Below are positions 1 to 8,284 of a DNA stretch of 64,000 bases, piece by piece. The notes beneath the pieces were generated by a model, which was not told where the DNA came from, made no database searches, and saw only the letters and a list, made by a program, of their open reading frames with translations. Source of the DNA: Chryseobacterium sp. OSA05B (GTDB lineage Bacteria > Bacteroidota > Bacteroidia > Flavobacteriales > Weeksellaceae); NCBI RefSeq assembly GCF_019970065.1, contig NZ_JAHXYH010000003.1:682001-746000 (forward strand), written 5' to 3'. Numbering within the stretch: the first letter of the stretch is position 1; every line of letters starts with the position of its first letter. The position numbers and the translations under genes are program-made.

Positions 1-210
1 TCCAAATTAAAAATAACTAATATGTAAAAAAACTTTTATCACTACTTTGTAGCTATTATTTTTCACCACTGATTTCAAACAGGAACACAGATGATTGAAA
101 ATATTTTCTACTGCCTTATCCTTAAAAAGCTCAAATGCTTTTCTATGCGGTTTTATTTTTATCTTTTTTTAAGTCATATCATCTAAATTTCTTATTCGAT
201 GTCATGACTC

Positions 211-252
211 TTGTATCTTGTATCTTGTATCTTGGTTCTTGGTTCTTGGTTC
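211..252. repeat. Heptanucleotide tandem array
   Basis: Six consecutive 7-bp units lie here: TTGTATC three times and then TTGGTTC three times. Read on the other strand the units are of the AAGATAC and AAGAACC type, which recurs at 48701-48735. It lies downstream of the spondin-domain gene, beyond its terminator. The rest of positions 1-329 is AT-rich and shows no gene. Confidence 0.9.
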
Positions 253-283
253 TTATTTCAAACTCAGGTTATTTAAACCAAAA

Positions 284-306
284 AATCACCCCGTAAAGAG
301 GTGATT
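284..306 (-). terminator. Rho-independent terminator of the spondin-domain gene
   Basis: The 7-bp inverted repeat AATCACC / GGTGATT has a 9-nt loop and is followed on the minus strand by a T run. It starts 24 nt past the stop codon of the minus-strand lipoprotein gene. Confidence 0.8.
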
Positions 307-329
307 CTATATTTTATCTAATTCAAATA

Positions 330-1610
330 TTATTGAATGGTCACTTTAATCATCTGTGGCAGCGAAGGAAGTGTATTGAAAGGGTTCGGGTTGGCTAGCT
401 GCTCTACCGGCTGGCTTTCCGTTTGCGCCGGCTGGGATCCGATATGAGCACCTGGATAAGAGCTCACCAGTGTTCCGCTGTCAAAAAGCCCCATGATGGA
501 AGAGATATCTCCTCTTGTTGAACCGTCTACTCCATTATTAGTAGCTGCAATGAACCAGTCATTGGATTGTCCGTACATCATCACTAATGCAATACGGTCT
601 CCTTTACGAGCCGAAATCGTCTGCGAGGCTTTACCGCCATTGTTACCGTTGATTCTGGGCTGTAAAATATTGGTCGCCTGATCTTTAAGAACAAATACTT
701 CTTTTACGCCGGGTTTTGTTTTAAGGAAATTCGCCAGAACATCTGCATTCCCTTGTTGGGAAAGCTCCTTCAGACCTTGTCCGCGGTCATTTTCTCCTGT
801 TTTAAAGATAGGATTATCATTACCGCTGTATACTACGACCAAAACCGGCGAGAAAGCAGACGCAGGACCTGTAATACCGGTAAGATACTGGGTTAAAGGG
901 GTTACTTTTCCGGTTTCAGCAAGATCGGTCAATCCGTTGGCTGACAGTTTTCCTGATGAAAAAATAGGATCTTCTTTTACAATGGTCGTTCCTGAGCTAT
1001 GAGATATTGCCCATACACCAGCACTGATAGGCGTTTCATTAGCTGTACCGCCAGAGGTATTGGTCAGTTTCAAAGTAAATTTCGTGCCTCCGTCATGAGT
1101 CAGTTCAGCTTTCAGCAATTGTGAAGCAGGAGTCGTCAATGCAGTTTCTATAATATTCTTTGGAGTAGTTTCCGCAACGCCTGGATGCGTAACAGCAGGA
1201 CCTGTAGGCTGATTGATACGTGTCCCGTTATCCCAAAGTCTGATCTGTGAAGAAACGTTCCCCGTAACCGGATCACCATTGTCCCGGTACAATTTTATGC
1301 CCGGATTGGCAGGCGCAAAAAACAGATCATTACTGTTTCCGTACATCGCTGCAAAACTTACCGTCTGTCCTTTTCCTGCGTAAAAACTAAAAGAAGTGGA
1401 TTCTCCCGGATTGAGAACAGGTGATGATCCCGCATTCTGGAAAGTTCCGAACTGTGACAGAGATTTACTTTCAATGACATTTTCTACCGTGATTACGGCT
1501 GAGTCATTGACTGCCATCTCACCATCATCATCACTGCTGCATGAGGAAAAAGCTAAAACGCTCATTAAAGAAAGCAGACCAAGAGGTCGTTTGAACTTTA
1601 CAAATTGCAT
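330..1610 (-). CDS. Spondin-domain lipoprotein
   Basis: A 426-residue exported protein. The N-terminus is a lipoprotein signal peptide with a lipobox (LAFSSC, Cys24) followed by an acidic SSDDD stretch, so it is probably anchored in the outer membrane. The body reads as two spondin_N-like halves. The first, about 40-150, has a segment ending in SNDLFFAP. The second, about 195-420, has GVWAISH, an xxFSSGKLSANGL stretch and SNDWFIAA, matching the family pattern of a metal- or ligand-binding beta-sandwich. The family occurs in bacterial secreted proteins, where its role is largely undefined. The gene appears to stand alone between ilvE and a terminator. The family call is good; the function is not known. 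Confidence 0.8.
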   Translation of the reverse strand: MQFVKFKRPLGLLSLMSVLAFSSCSSDDDGEMAVNDSAVITVENVIESKSLSQFGTFQNAGSSPVLNPGESTSFSFYAGKGQTVSFAAMYGNSNDLFFAPANPGIKLYRDNGDPVTGNVSSQIRLWDNGTRINQPTGPAVTHPGVAETTPKNIIETALTTPASQLLKAELTHDGGTKFTLKLTNTSGGTANETPISAGVWAISHSSGTTIVKEDPIFSSGKLSANGLTDLAETGKVTPLTQYLTGITGPASAFSPVLVVVYSGNDNPIFKTGENDRGQGLKELSQQGNADVLANFLKTKPGVKEVFVLKDQATNILQPRINGNNGGKASQTISARKGDRIALVMMYGQSNDWFIAATNNGVDGSTRGDISSIMGLFDSGTLVSSYPGAHIGSQPAQTESQPVEQLANPNPFNTLPSLPQMIKVTIQ

Positions 1611-1662
1611 AGTATTCTAAATTTTCTGAAAAATTACCAATATTTAACGAGAAAATAAAAAA

Positions 1663-1687
1663 ACCGGCAGAATAAATTTCCGCCGGT
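1663..1687 (-). terminator. Terminator of ilvE
   Basis: ACCGGC pairs with GCCGGT, extended internally by GAA/TTC across an AT-rich loop. A T run follows on the minus strand. It lies just past the ilvE stop codon. Confidence 0.8.
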
Positions 1688-1715
1688 CCTATTATTGAAT
1701 CAAATAATGTTTACA

Positions 1716-2789
1716 TTAAACAGTCTCCAAAACATCTTTTTCAACCACAACTCTCCATCCGAATGGATCTTCGCTAAGGTTGTTCTGAAGGTCTGTAAGA
1801 TCTTTTTTAAGAAGAGCTGCATAGCTTTCCTCATCAGATAGTCTTGGAAGTTCAAGCTTCACGCCCTGATATCCCAAAGCCTGGAATATAGTCGTTACCA
1901 CTGCTGTTCCAACACCCCAAACTTCTTTCAATGTTCCGTTTTTCTGAGCTTCTACCACAGTTTTCACTGCTACAGGCTCTATTTTCACTTCAATTCCTCT
2001 TTTCTTAGCCAATTGGATGAAGCTGTCTCTTGTTACTCCGTCAAGGATTTTTTCAGAAGTTGGTGGTGTATAGATCGTATCGTTAATTCTTACAAATACG
2101 TTCATTGTTCCACTTTCCTCGAAATATTCGTGGGTAGCGTCATCCGTCCAGATGATCTGCTCATATCCTTCTTCGATAGCAAGCTGTGTAGGATAGAAAG
2201 AAGCGGCATAGTTCCCTGCTGCTTTAGCTGAACCTACTCCTCCGCTGGCAGCTCTTGAATAATGATCTGAAATTTTTACAGAAACAGGTTCTGAATAGTA
2301 ACTTTTTGCCGGTGTTGCAACGATGGCAAACATATATTTATTAGCAACTCTTGCTTTCAGAGCTTCCTCCGTAGCAAAAATCAAAGGTCTGATATATAAA
2401 GACATTCCTTCTCCCTGTGGAATCCAGTTTCTGTCGATATCCACTAATGCCTTTAATCCGTCTAAAAACATTTCCTCAGTTACTTCAGGCATTGCCAGAC
2501 GGCTTGCTGATTTATTGATGCGTTCAAAATTCTTTTCTGGCCTGAAAAGGAAAACCTGCCCGTCTTTGTCTTTATAAGCTTTCATACCTTCAAAACAAGC
2601 TTGTCCGTAGTTTACACCCATCATGGCCGGAGTAAATGGTATAGGACCGTAAGGAACCAATTTTACATCACCCCATTTTCCATTTTCATACTCACATATC
2701 ACCATATGGTCAATAAAAGTACTTCCAAATGAAAAATTGTTCGGATCAAAGTCCGAAAGTCTGGAGTTTTCAGTTTTTTGAATTATCAT
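1716..2789 (-). CDS. ilvE: Branched-chain amino acid aminotransferase
   Basis: A 357-residue, cytosolic, fold-type IV PLP enzyme. It transfers the amino group between glutamate and the 2-oxo acids of leucine, isoleucine and valine, which is the last step of branched-chain amino acid synthesis and the first of degradation. The length and the motifs YGQACFEGMKAY (about 61-72), GSAKAAGNYAAS with the PLP lysine near residue 189, and EESGTMNVFV fit the longer BCAT group (type II, eukaryote-like). The ATG at 2789 follows a -7 box by about 25 nt. It is divergent from mnmD and is not next to other ilv or leu genes. Confidence 0.95.
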   Translation of the reverse strand: MIIQKTENSRLSDFDPNNFSFGSTFIDHMVICEYENGKWGDVKLVPYGPIPFTPAMMGVNYGQACFEGMKAYKDKDGQVFLFRPEKNFERINKSASRLAMPEVTEEMFLDGLKALVDIDRNWIPQGEGMSLYIRPLIFATEEALKARVANKYMFAIVATPAKSYYSEPVSVKISDHYSRAASGGVGSAKAAGNYAASFYPTQLAIEEGYEQIIWTDDATHEYFEESGTMNVFVRINDTIYTPPTSEKILDGVTRDSFIQLAKKRGIEVKIEPVAVKTVVEAQKNGTLKEVWGVGTAVVTTIFQALGYQGVKLELPRLSDEESYAALLKKDLTDLQNNLSEDPFGWRVVVEKDVLETV

Positions 2790-2814
2790 TTTTAAAAATT
2801 TTTACGATGTTCTA

Positions 2815-2822
2815 CAAATTTA
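2815..2822 (-). promoter_or_regulatory. -7 box of the ilvE promoter
   Basis: TAAATTTG on the minus strand matches the Bacteroidota TAnnTTTG consensus and would place transcription start a few bases upstream of the ilvE start codon. No convincing -33 TTG was picked out. Confidence 0.55.
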
Positions 2823-2853
2823 ACATAATTTTCTAAATATAAAAATTTTGGAG

Positions 2854-2861
2854 TAAATTTG
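2854..2861 (+). promoter_or_regulatory. -7 box of the mnmD promoter
   Basis: TAAATTTG on the plus strand, 13 nt before the TTG start of mnmD. Transcription would start very close to the start codon, giving a nearly leaderless mRNA. Confidence 0.5.
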
Positions 2862-2874
2862 ACAAAAAAATAGC

Positions 2875-3573
2875 TTGAAAAGAGAGATTAAGACCACGAA
2901 CGACGGTAGTAAAACATTGTTTATCAATGAATTAAATGAAAACTACCATTCTCATCATGGAGCGCTTCAGGAAGCAGAACATGTGTTTATCAAAAATGGA
3001 TTAAATCAATTAAATGATTACGAAATTAATATTCTAGAACTCGGTTTTGGAACAGGTTTGAATGTTTTGGTGACAATTAATGAATATTTAAAAACTGACA
3101 AAAATCATGTCATCAACTATTTTTCACTGGAAAAATACCCCATAAATGAATCTGAAATTAATGATCTCGCCTACTTTGAGCATTTTGATAACCCGGAATT
3201 CAAGAATATTTATCAAAAAATTCATCAGGCTGAATGGGGAAAATCCACTGAAATCATTACCGGTTTTAATCTAAAAAAGATAGAATGCGACTTCTTTGAC
3301 CTGAAAACCATAGACTTACCAAAAATCAACCTTGTCTATTTCGACTGTTTTGGAGCGAGAGTACAGCCTGACCTTTGGGAAAAACCTCTGTTTGAAATGG
3401 TTGCCGACAAAATGTCCGTTAACGGTTTGTTAACAACTTACTCATCCAAAGGAAGCGTCAGAAGAATCCTCCAGGAGCTTCATTTTAAAGTTGAGAAGAA
3501 ACAAGGGCCTCCAGGGAAACGCGAGATGATTAACGCTATAAAAATGGAAGATCAGGAAAACATTGAAAGCTAG
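2875..3573 (+). CDS. mnmD: tRNA 5-aminomethyl-2-thiouridine methyltransferase (MnmD-type)
   Basis: A 232-residue protein equal to the methyltransferase half of E. coli MnmC (DUF752) without the FAD oxidase half. It uses S-adenosylmethionine to make the final methylaminomethyl group on the wobble uridine of certain tRNAs. The SAM-binding motif ELGFGTGLNV is at about 57-66, and the later motif YFDCFGARVQPDLW is typical of the family. The N-terminal motif KREIKTTNDGSKTL is also characteristic. The start is TTG at 2875; no ATG fits, because the conserved N-terminus begins at this codon. It is transcribed away from ilvE. Confidence 0.85.
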   Translation: MKREIKTTNDGSKTLFINELNENYHSHHGALQEAEHVFIKNGLNQLNDYEINILELGFGTGLNVLVTINEYLKTDKNHVINYFSLEKYPINESEINDLAYFEHFDNPEFKNIYQKIHQAEWGKSTEIITGFNLKKIECDFFDLKTIDLPKINLVYFDCFGARVQPDLWEKPLFEMVADKMSVNGLLTTYSSKGSVRRILQELHFKVEKKQGPPGKREMINAIKMEDQENIES

Positions 3574-3673
3574 GAAGCGAAAGCAAGCCCATGGAGCCCA
3601 CAGACAAATTTGCAAATTCCTTTATTGGCCCTTTCCACTTATTTCCTTATTTTAGCTATACAAAATAGTATAT

Positions 3674-4090
3674 ATGATTGATAAGATCAACATTAGAGTG
3701 TATGCGTGTGCAGTAAAAGATAAAAAAGTACTGACGCTGTTTGAAGAATATGCCGGTGAACCTTTAATGAAATTTCCGGGAGGAGGTCTGGAATTCGGGG
3801 AAGGCCTTATAGAATGTCTTCACCGTGAATTTGATGAAGAGCTGAATGTAAAGATAGAAGTCGTGGAACATTTTTATACGCAGGAAGACTTCCTGGTTTC
3901 CCGTTTCAGAGAAAATGAACAGCTGCTTACCATATATTATATAGTCAATATCACCACCGAAGAAGATTTCCTGATCCTTGATCCGTGTATTGAAAAAACA
4001 GAATGGATCGATATCGACACACCGGACAATCCTTTTCCACTTCCGATCGACAGAATCGTATTTGATAAATTAAAAGAAAAATTCCTGTAA
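3674..4090 (+). CDS. NUDIX hydrolase
   Basis: A 138-residue protein with a clear Nudix box at residues 38-60: GGLEFGEGL followed by REFDEELNV. This fits the GX5EX7REUXEEXGU pattern, except that the last Gly position is Asn. Such enzymes hydrolyse nucleoside diphosphates linked to another moiety, using Mg2+ bound by the Glu residues of the box. The substrate cannot be told from the sequence. The gene is followed immediately by a hairpin terminator that overlaps its stop codon. Confidence 0.85.
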   Translation: MIDKINIRVYACAVKDKKVLTLFEEYAGEPLMKFPGGGLEFGEGLIECLHREFDEELNVKIEVVEHFYTQEDFLVSRFRENEQLLTIYYIVNITTEEDFLILDPCIEKTEWIDIDTPDNPFPLPIDRIVFDKLKEKFL

Positions 4091-4105
4091 GCTACTTACA
4101 GGAAT
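4081..4105. terminator. Bidirectional terminator between convergent genes
   Basis: The perfect 10-bp inverted repeat ATTCCTGTAA / TTACAGGAAT has a 5-nt loop and A/T runs on both sides. It overlaps the end of the NUDIX gene and precedes the end of the opposing DUF4294 gene. Confidence 0.85.
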
Positions 4106-4120
4106 TTTTATATTGATTTT

Positions 4121-4825
4121 TTACTTTTTGATTTTAAAATCTGCGGCTCCGGGATAAGGTTGTAAATACCCTGAATTCCAATTGGACTGCAGCAATGATT
4201 CTATGAACTCGTCTGTTCTGTTCTTGTGCGGATTATAACGGTCTTTAAGATCAATGTCTGCCATCTTTCCTTTGATATTCCACCAGAAGGCATTAAACCC
4301 TCCTCTTAGTTCTTTAATAATTTCGTAAACACTCTGGCCGGTAGCCCTGTTCATCAATTTTGCAAAAACCTGACCTTCTGTTGTTGTAAGATCTCTCAGC
4401 TGTTTTTCATACTGGTCTGCAAGTATATTTTGCCTTTCTCTTACAAATTTTCTTTTAGCCTTACTGTCCAGATCATTCATGTCAGCCTGAATATCTCTGT
4501 ACTGCTGAAGTGCAGTGAGAAACAGCGGATATACCCTGTTCAGCTTCTTATTAAGGAAATAATAGTAATTTTTATCCAACTGATTATTAAACCGCGGTTT
4601 ATTGACAAGAACCAACTCGTCAAGCACTACTACAGGTTCGCCATTAATTTCGTAAACCTTGATCTTTTGACGTTCATCATAATAGTACTTATTACCGAAC
4701 TCATCAGTTTTTAAAGATTCAGCAGGATATTGGTTGAGAGGTTTTGCTACAATAGAATCCTTCTGACCAAAAACACTGACTCCCAAAAAGAAGATAAAAA
4801 GACAGACAATCTTAGTAAAATTCAT
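4121..4825 (-). CDS. DUF4294 exported protein
   Basis: Read from the ATG at 4825 this is a 234-residue protein with a signal peptide (MNFTKIVCLFIFFLGVSVFGQ). A longer frame reaching 4861 would put extra residues before the signal peptide, so the internal ATG is preferred. The mature part is basic and helical and includes YYFLNKKLNRVYPLF and FNAFWWNIKGKM, hallmarks of the Bacteroidetes-specific DUF4294 family, whose function is unknown. It is convergent with the NUDIX gene and divergent from the M42 aminopeptidase, sharing a 51-bp upstream region with the latter. Confidence 0.8.
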   Translation of the reverse strand: MNFTKIVCLFIFFLGVSVFGQKDSIVAKPLNQYPAESLKTDEFGNKYYYDERQKIKVYEINGEPVVVLDELVLVNKPRFNNQLDKNYYYFLNKKLNRVYPLFLTALQQYRDIQADMNDLDSKAKRKFVRERQNILADQYEKQLRDLTTTEGQVFAKLMNRATGQSVYEIIKELRGGFNAFWWNIKGKMADIDLKDRYNPHKNRTDEFIESLLQSNWNSGYLQPYPGAADFKIKK

Positions 4826-4876
4826 TATTTTTACACTTATAATAACAAAAATTACACGCAAAAATCATTCCCTTTT

Positions 4877-5950
4877 ATGAAATTTGAAAAGAAATCTTTA
4901 AAATTTTTAGAAAATTATCTAAACACTTCTTCACCAACAGGTTACGAACATAAAGGACAAAAAATATGGATGGACTACATCAGACCTTATGTAGATAAAA
5001 TCGAAGTGGATCATTACGGAACTTGCTATGGGATAGTCAATCCGGAGGCCGAATTTAAAGTAGTAATTGAAGCTCATGCCGATGAGATCTCTTGGTACGT
5101 CAATTACATTACAGATGACGGATTGATCTATGTAATTCGAAACGGAGGCTCGGATCAAACCATTGCGCCTTCAAAAGTCGTTCATATCCATGGTGAAAAC
5201 GGAATTGTAAAAGGAGTCTTCGGATGGCCGGCCATCCACACCAGAACCAACCAAAATGAACCGGTTCCGAAAATTGAAAATATCTTCATCGACTGCGGTG
5301 CAGTTTCCAAGAAGGAGGTAGAGGAAATGGGAATTTATGTAGGATGTATGATCACTTATCCGGACGAATTCTTTGAAATGAACGACAGATATTTTGTCTG
5401 CAGAGCATTGGACAACAGAATCGGAGGCTTTATGATCGCGGAAGTGGCCAGACTTTTAAAAGAAAACAAAAAAACAATTCCATTCGGGCTGTATATCACC
5501 AATTCCGTACAGGAAGAAGTAGGTTTATATGGAGCAGATATGATCGCTGATACGATTAAACCAAATATCGCCATCGTTACAGACGTTACCCATGATACCA
5601 CTACCCCAATGATCGAAAAGAAGAAAGAAGGTGATCAGAAGTGCGGCGACGGACCTGTGGTTTTCTTTGCACCAAGCGTTCACCATACGATCAGAGAACT
5701 GATTATTGACACTGCAAAATCCAAGAAAATTCCTTTCCAGAGAGCCGCTGCCAGCAGGTCTACAGGAACCGATACCGATGCCTTTGCCCACTCTAACGGC
5801 GGCGTACCAAGTGCATTAATTTCCTTACCTTTGCGCTACATGCATACAACGGTAGAAATGGTCTCTAAAGAAGATGTAGGCAACGTGATCAAGCTGATCT
5901 ACGAAACACTTCTGAAGATTAAGCCGGAGATGAAACTGAAGTATCATTAA
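4877..5950 (+). CDS. M42 family aminopeptidase
   Basis: A 357-residue cytosolic metallopeptidase of the M42 (glutamyl aminopeptidase / TET-like) family, which trims N-terminal residues from peptides as a large oligomer. The two-metal site can be read: His67 and Asp69 in EAHADE, Asp179 in ALDNR, the Glu213-Glu214 pair in VQEEVG, Asp236, and His323 in YMHT. The start at 4877 is chosen because MKFEKKSLKFLENYL begins the family fold; an upstream in-frame extension is low-complexity and overlaps the divergent gene. Confidence 0.9.
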   Translation: MKFEKKSLKFLENYLNTSSPTGYEHKGQKIWMDYIRPYVDKIEVDHYGTCYGIVNPEAEFKVVIEAHADEISWYVNYITDDGLIYVIRNGGSDQTIAPSKVVHIHGENGIVKGVFGWPAIHTRTNQNEPVPKIENIFIDCGAVSKKEVEEMGIYVGCMITYPDEFFEMNDRYFVCRALDNRIGGFMIAEVARLLKENKKTIPFGLYITNSVQEEVGLYGADMIADTIKPNIAIVTDVTHDTTTPMIEKKKEGDQKCGDGPVVFFAPSVHHTIRELIIDTAKSKKIPFQRAAASRSTGTDTDAFAHSNGGVPSALISLPLRYMHTTVEMVSKEDVGNVIKLIYETLLKIKPEMKLKYH

Positions 5951-5959
5951 TTGAGATAC

Positions 5960-6060
5960 CAGATTTCAGACATCAGACTCCAGACATTAATAAGTTACTT
6001 GTCTGCTTTAAAAGTCTGACATCTGATATCTTGCATCTTACATCTTACATCTTACATCTA
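5960..6060. repeat. Two facing heptanucleotide arrays
   Basis: Positions 5960-5987 hold four 7-bp units (CAGATTT, CAGACAT, CAGACTC, CAGACAT). Positions 6012-6060 hold seven units of the complementary type (AAGTCTG, ACATCTG, ATATCTT, GCATCTT, then ACATCTT twice and ACATCTA). The two arms can pair imperfectly as a long hairpin. They lie between the M42 and rpe genes, just upstream of rpe. Confidence 0.9.
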
Positions 6061-6083
6061 AGTAAAAAGTATAAAAAGTAAAA

Positions 6084-6734
6084 ATGAAAACGAAGCTTAT
6101 TGCTCCTTCCCTTTTATCCGCAGACTTTGGGAATCTGCAAAGAGATATTGAAATGCTGAATGCATCCCAGGCAGACTGGTTCCACATCGATGTGATGGAC
6201 GGAAGATTTGTACCCAACATTTCATTTGGTTTTCCTGTCATGAAAACGGTTCAGCAGCATGCTAAAAAATTCGTAGACGTTCATTTGATGATCGTAGAAC
6301 CGGATAAGTATGTAGATGAATTCATTAATCACGGTGCAGACCTGATCTCTATACATTACGAAGCATGTACGCATCTTCACAGAACGATTCACCATATCCA
6401 GAGCAGAGGGGCAAAAGCAGGGGTTGTTTTAAATCCTTCAACGCCGGTATTGATGCTTGAAGATATCATCGCTGATGTAGATCTTGTTCTTTTAATGAGT
6501 GTAAATCCCGGATTCGGAGGACAGAAATTCATTGAAAACACGTACAAAAAAATTGCGGAAACCAAAGATCTTATCCTGAGCAATAACTCTACAGCTTTAA
6601 TTGAAATTGATGGCGGAGTCAATCTTGAAAACGCTTCAAAACTATTCGACGCAGGTGCAGACGTACTTGTTGCCGGAAATGCAGTTTTCTCTGCAGAAAG
6701 CCCGGAGAGAACCATTGAATTACTCAAAATTTAA
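6084..6734 (+). CDS. rpe: Ribulose-phosphate 3-epimerase
   Basis: A 216-residue TIM-barrel enzyme that interconverts ribulose 5-phosphate and xylulose 5-phosphate in the pentose phosphate pathway. Metal and catalytic residues are in place: His34 and Asp36 in FHIDVMDGRF, His67 in DVHLMI, and the second Asp in IEIDGGVN. The SVNPGFGGQ motif binds the phosphate. Length is normal. The gene is preceded by the heptanucleotide arrays and ends in a strong terminator. Confidence 0.96.
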   Translation: MKTKLIAPSLLSADFGNLQRDIEMLNASQADWFHIDVMDGRFVPNISFGFPVMKTVQQHAKKFVDVHLMIVEPDKYVDEFINHGADLISIHYEACTHLHRTIHHIQSRGAKAGVVLNPSTPVLMLEDIIADVDLVLLMSVNPGFGGQKFIENTYKKIAETKDLILSNNSTALIEIDGGVNLENASKLFDAGADVLVAGNAVFSAESPERTIELLKI

Positions 6735-6756
6735 ACGTTTTAAACGTATTCATACG

Positions 6757-6783
6757 AAAAGGCAGCTGAATCAGCTGCCTTTT
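6757..6783. terminator. Bidirectional terminator after rpe
   Basis: A perfect inverted repeat, AAAAGGCAGCTGA / TCAGCTGCCTTTT, with a one- to two-base loop. It serves rpe on the plus strand and the convergent lipoprotein gene on the minus strand. Confidence 0.9.
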
Positions 6784-6805
6784 CTTTTTAAAAATATATC
6801 GGTTA

Positions 6806-7435
6806 TTAGTCTACCTGTTGAAAATTAAAGCTTAAATCTCCTCCGTTGTAATCCAATGAGATATTGGTTGGGAAAACCTGAGACGAAGTGGACAGCCATC
6901 TGTATTCCAGGAATTTTATATTTCCTGCAGTAACCGGATAAATCGCATTGGTATTATCGGGTTTATTCTTCTTGTACCAGTCATTGGAATTCATCGTAAT
7001 CATATACTTTTTGTCTTTTTCCAAAGCCAATGCTTCAATCGCTTTCGTGAGTAAGGTGTTTGATGCCGCTACATTCACCATTTCCGTTCTTAAGACGGTT
7101 TTAGAAGTATAATCCCAGATGGTAATTTTCAAGTTTGGATTTACATCCGGCAGTTTTACGGTAATGGCATTGATCTTTCCCTTTACATTAGGAGAAAATA
7201 CGAGACCGAATTCATAATTCCCGGCATTGACAAAATTGGATACTGTGGTAAATCCTGTAGTTTCATGGTATTTATTTAATGGATTCTCTTCAGCGTATAC
7301 GATGGGTTGCGGAATGGGCTCATCTTCATCTTTACTGCAGCTTGCGGTTATCAGTACTGAGCTTAGGGCTATGGCTTTACATAAATTTTTGAGAGATAAC
7401 GATCTCAAAGCGAAAAATACTTCTAAATGTTTCAT
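6806..7435 (-). CDS. Putative lipoprotein, beta-rich (DUF4082-like)
   Basis: A 209-residue exported protein. The signal ends in VLITASC (Cys33) followed by SKDEDE, a Bacteroidota outer-membrane lipoprotein signature. The n-region before the hydrophobic stretch is unusually long (about 20 residues), but no later ATG exists. The mature part has a segment (NYEFGLVFSPNVKGKINAITVKL, about 78-100, then LKITIWD) that resembles DUF4082-type carbohydrate-binding beta-sandwiches. That family call is tentative. The gene is isolated, with terminators on both sides. Confidence 0.6.
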   Translation of the reverse strand: MKHLEVFFALRSLSLKNLCKAIALSSVLITASCSKDEDEPIPQPIVYAEENPLNKYHETTGFTTVSNFVNAGNYEFGLVFSPNVKGKINAITVKLPDVNPNLKITIWDYTSKTVLRTEMVNVAASNTLLTKAIEALALEKDKKYMITMNSNDWYKKNKPDNTNAIYPVTAGNIKFLEYRWLSTSSQVFPTNISLDYNGGDLSFNFQQVD

Positions 7436-7560
7436 GGGTTTTAATTTTAATAATTGATAGGGCAAAGATTAAAATAACCCGAAAGTAAAACATCAGGAAA
7501 AACACTTATTGAGAGGAGTTATTGCACCGGTTTTTGCATTATTGTGATAAAAAACAAAAA

Positions 7561-7580
7561 GGCAGCTCTTTCGAGCTACC
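7561..7580 (-). terminator. Terminator downstream of the peptide/MNIO/DUF1772 operon
   Basis: GGCAGCTC pairs with GAGCTACC (one G-T pair) around a 4-nt loop. On the minus strand it is followed by a long T run. It lies about 170 nt past the DUF1772 stop codon. Confidence 0.8.
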
Positions 7581-7702
7581 TTTCTTCTTGCGGAATTTGA
7601 GCTTATGTGGTTATTAGTTTTTTTGTCGTAAGACTTTAGTGCTTTAGATTCCCAGTGCTATTACTTATGTAAAAGTCCTAATAAAACCCTATATGATGCA
7701 TC

Positions 7703-7740
7703 CGTAGAAATACTGAATTATACCATTCAGTATTTCTACG
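7703..7740. repeat. Perfect 16-bp inverted repeat
   Basis: CGTAGAAATACTGAAT is followed by a 6-nt spacer (TATACC) and its exact reverse complement. It sits 12 nt beyond the DUF1772 stop codon and has no T run on either side, so it is not an ordinary terminator. It could be a protein-binding dyad or an mRNA 3' end stabiliser. Confidence 0.9.
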
Positions 7741-7752
7741 TAATCATTTAAA

Positions 7753-8250
7753 TTATTGCTGCAAATGCTTGCTCCAGATGCATGCAGAGGCCACCAAAGC
7801 AATACTTATCACCGAAAATACAGTTCTCACATTGTTTAAAAGATTCCACCTGTTCTCAAAACTGTCGCGCATCTGCTCTACTGCATCCGCTGTAGATCCG
7901 GTGATATCAAACTTATCCAGCATATCATTCAAAGGAACATTTCCGGCAATCGTTACTCCAAAAACGCCTATCAGATAAGCTGCGGATGCCAACAGAAGAA
8001 AGATAAAAGCCGGCTGGTCTCCACGGAACAGAAAAGTTGTTACCGGAAGCAGAACTGCAGTTCCCATAAAACTCAGAAAAAATACCGGATTAAGGATTTC
8101 CCGGTTAATACTCTGCATAGACTTCAGATATTCCGTATCCGAAAGTTTTCCCAGTCCAAGGACTACAGAGCATGAATAGGCATAGAAAAGCCCAGCGATC
8201 AAAGCCGTAAGCACGGCAGTAATTAGTAAAAATACCGTTGTCATTTTCAT
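7753..8250 (-). CDS. DUF1772 integral membrane protein
   Basis: A 165-residue protein with four hydrophobic helices (about 5-28, 53-75, 82-105, 138-160) and a conserved N-terminal GLFYAYSCSV segment, fitting the DUF1772 (anthrone-oxygenase-like) family. The family includes fungal enzymes of polyketide oxidation, but most bacterial members are uncharacterised. It starts 34 nt after the MNIO gene on the same strand, so it is probably the third gene of that operon. It may serve the modified peptide at the membrane, which is inference from position only. Confidence 0.75.
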   Translation of the reverse strand: MKMTTVFLLITAVLTALIAGLFYAYSCSVVLGLGKLSDTEYLKSMQSINREILNPVFFLSFMGTAVLLPVTTFLFRGDQPAFIFLLLASAAYLIGVFGVTIAGNVPLNDMLDKFDITGSTADAVEQMRDSFENRWNLLNNVRTVFSVISIALVASACIWSKHLQQ

Positions 8251-8284
8251 ATATTTTGATTTGTGATAGATAGCAAAAGAAATC

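Larger units (their letters stand above)
7436..7752. other. Structured intergenic region with no gene
   Basis: This stretch holds the terminator at 7561-7580, one copy of the recurring element GGTTATTAGTTTTT (7609-7622, plus-strand reading), and a perfect 16-bp inverted repeat at 7703-7740. No reading frame is convincing. Confidence 0.6.
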
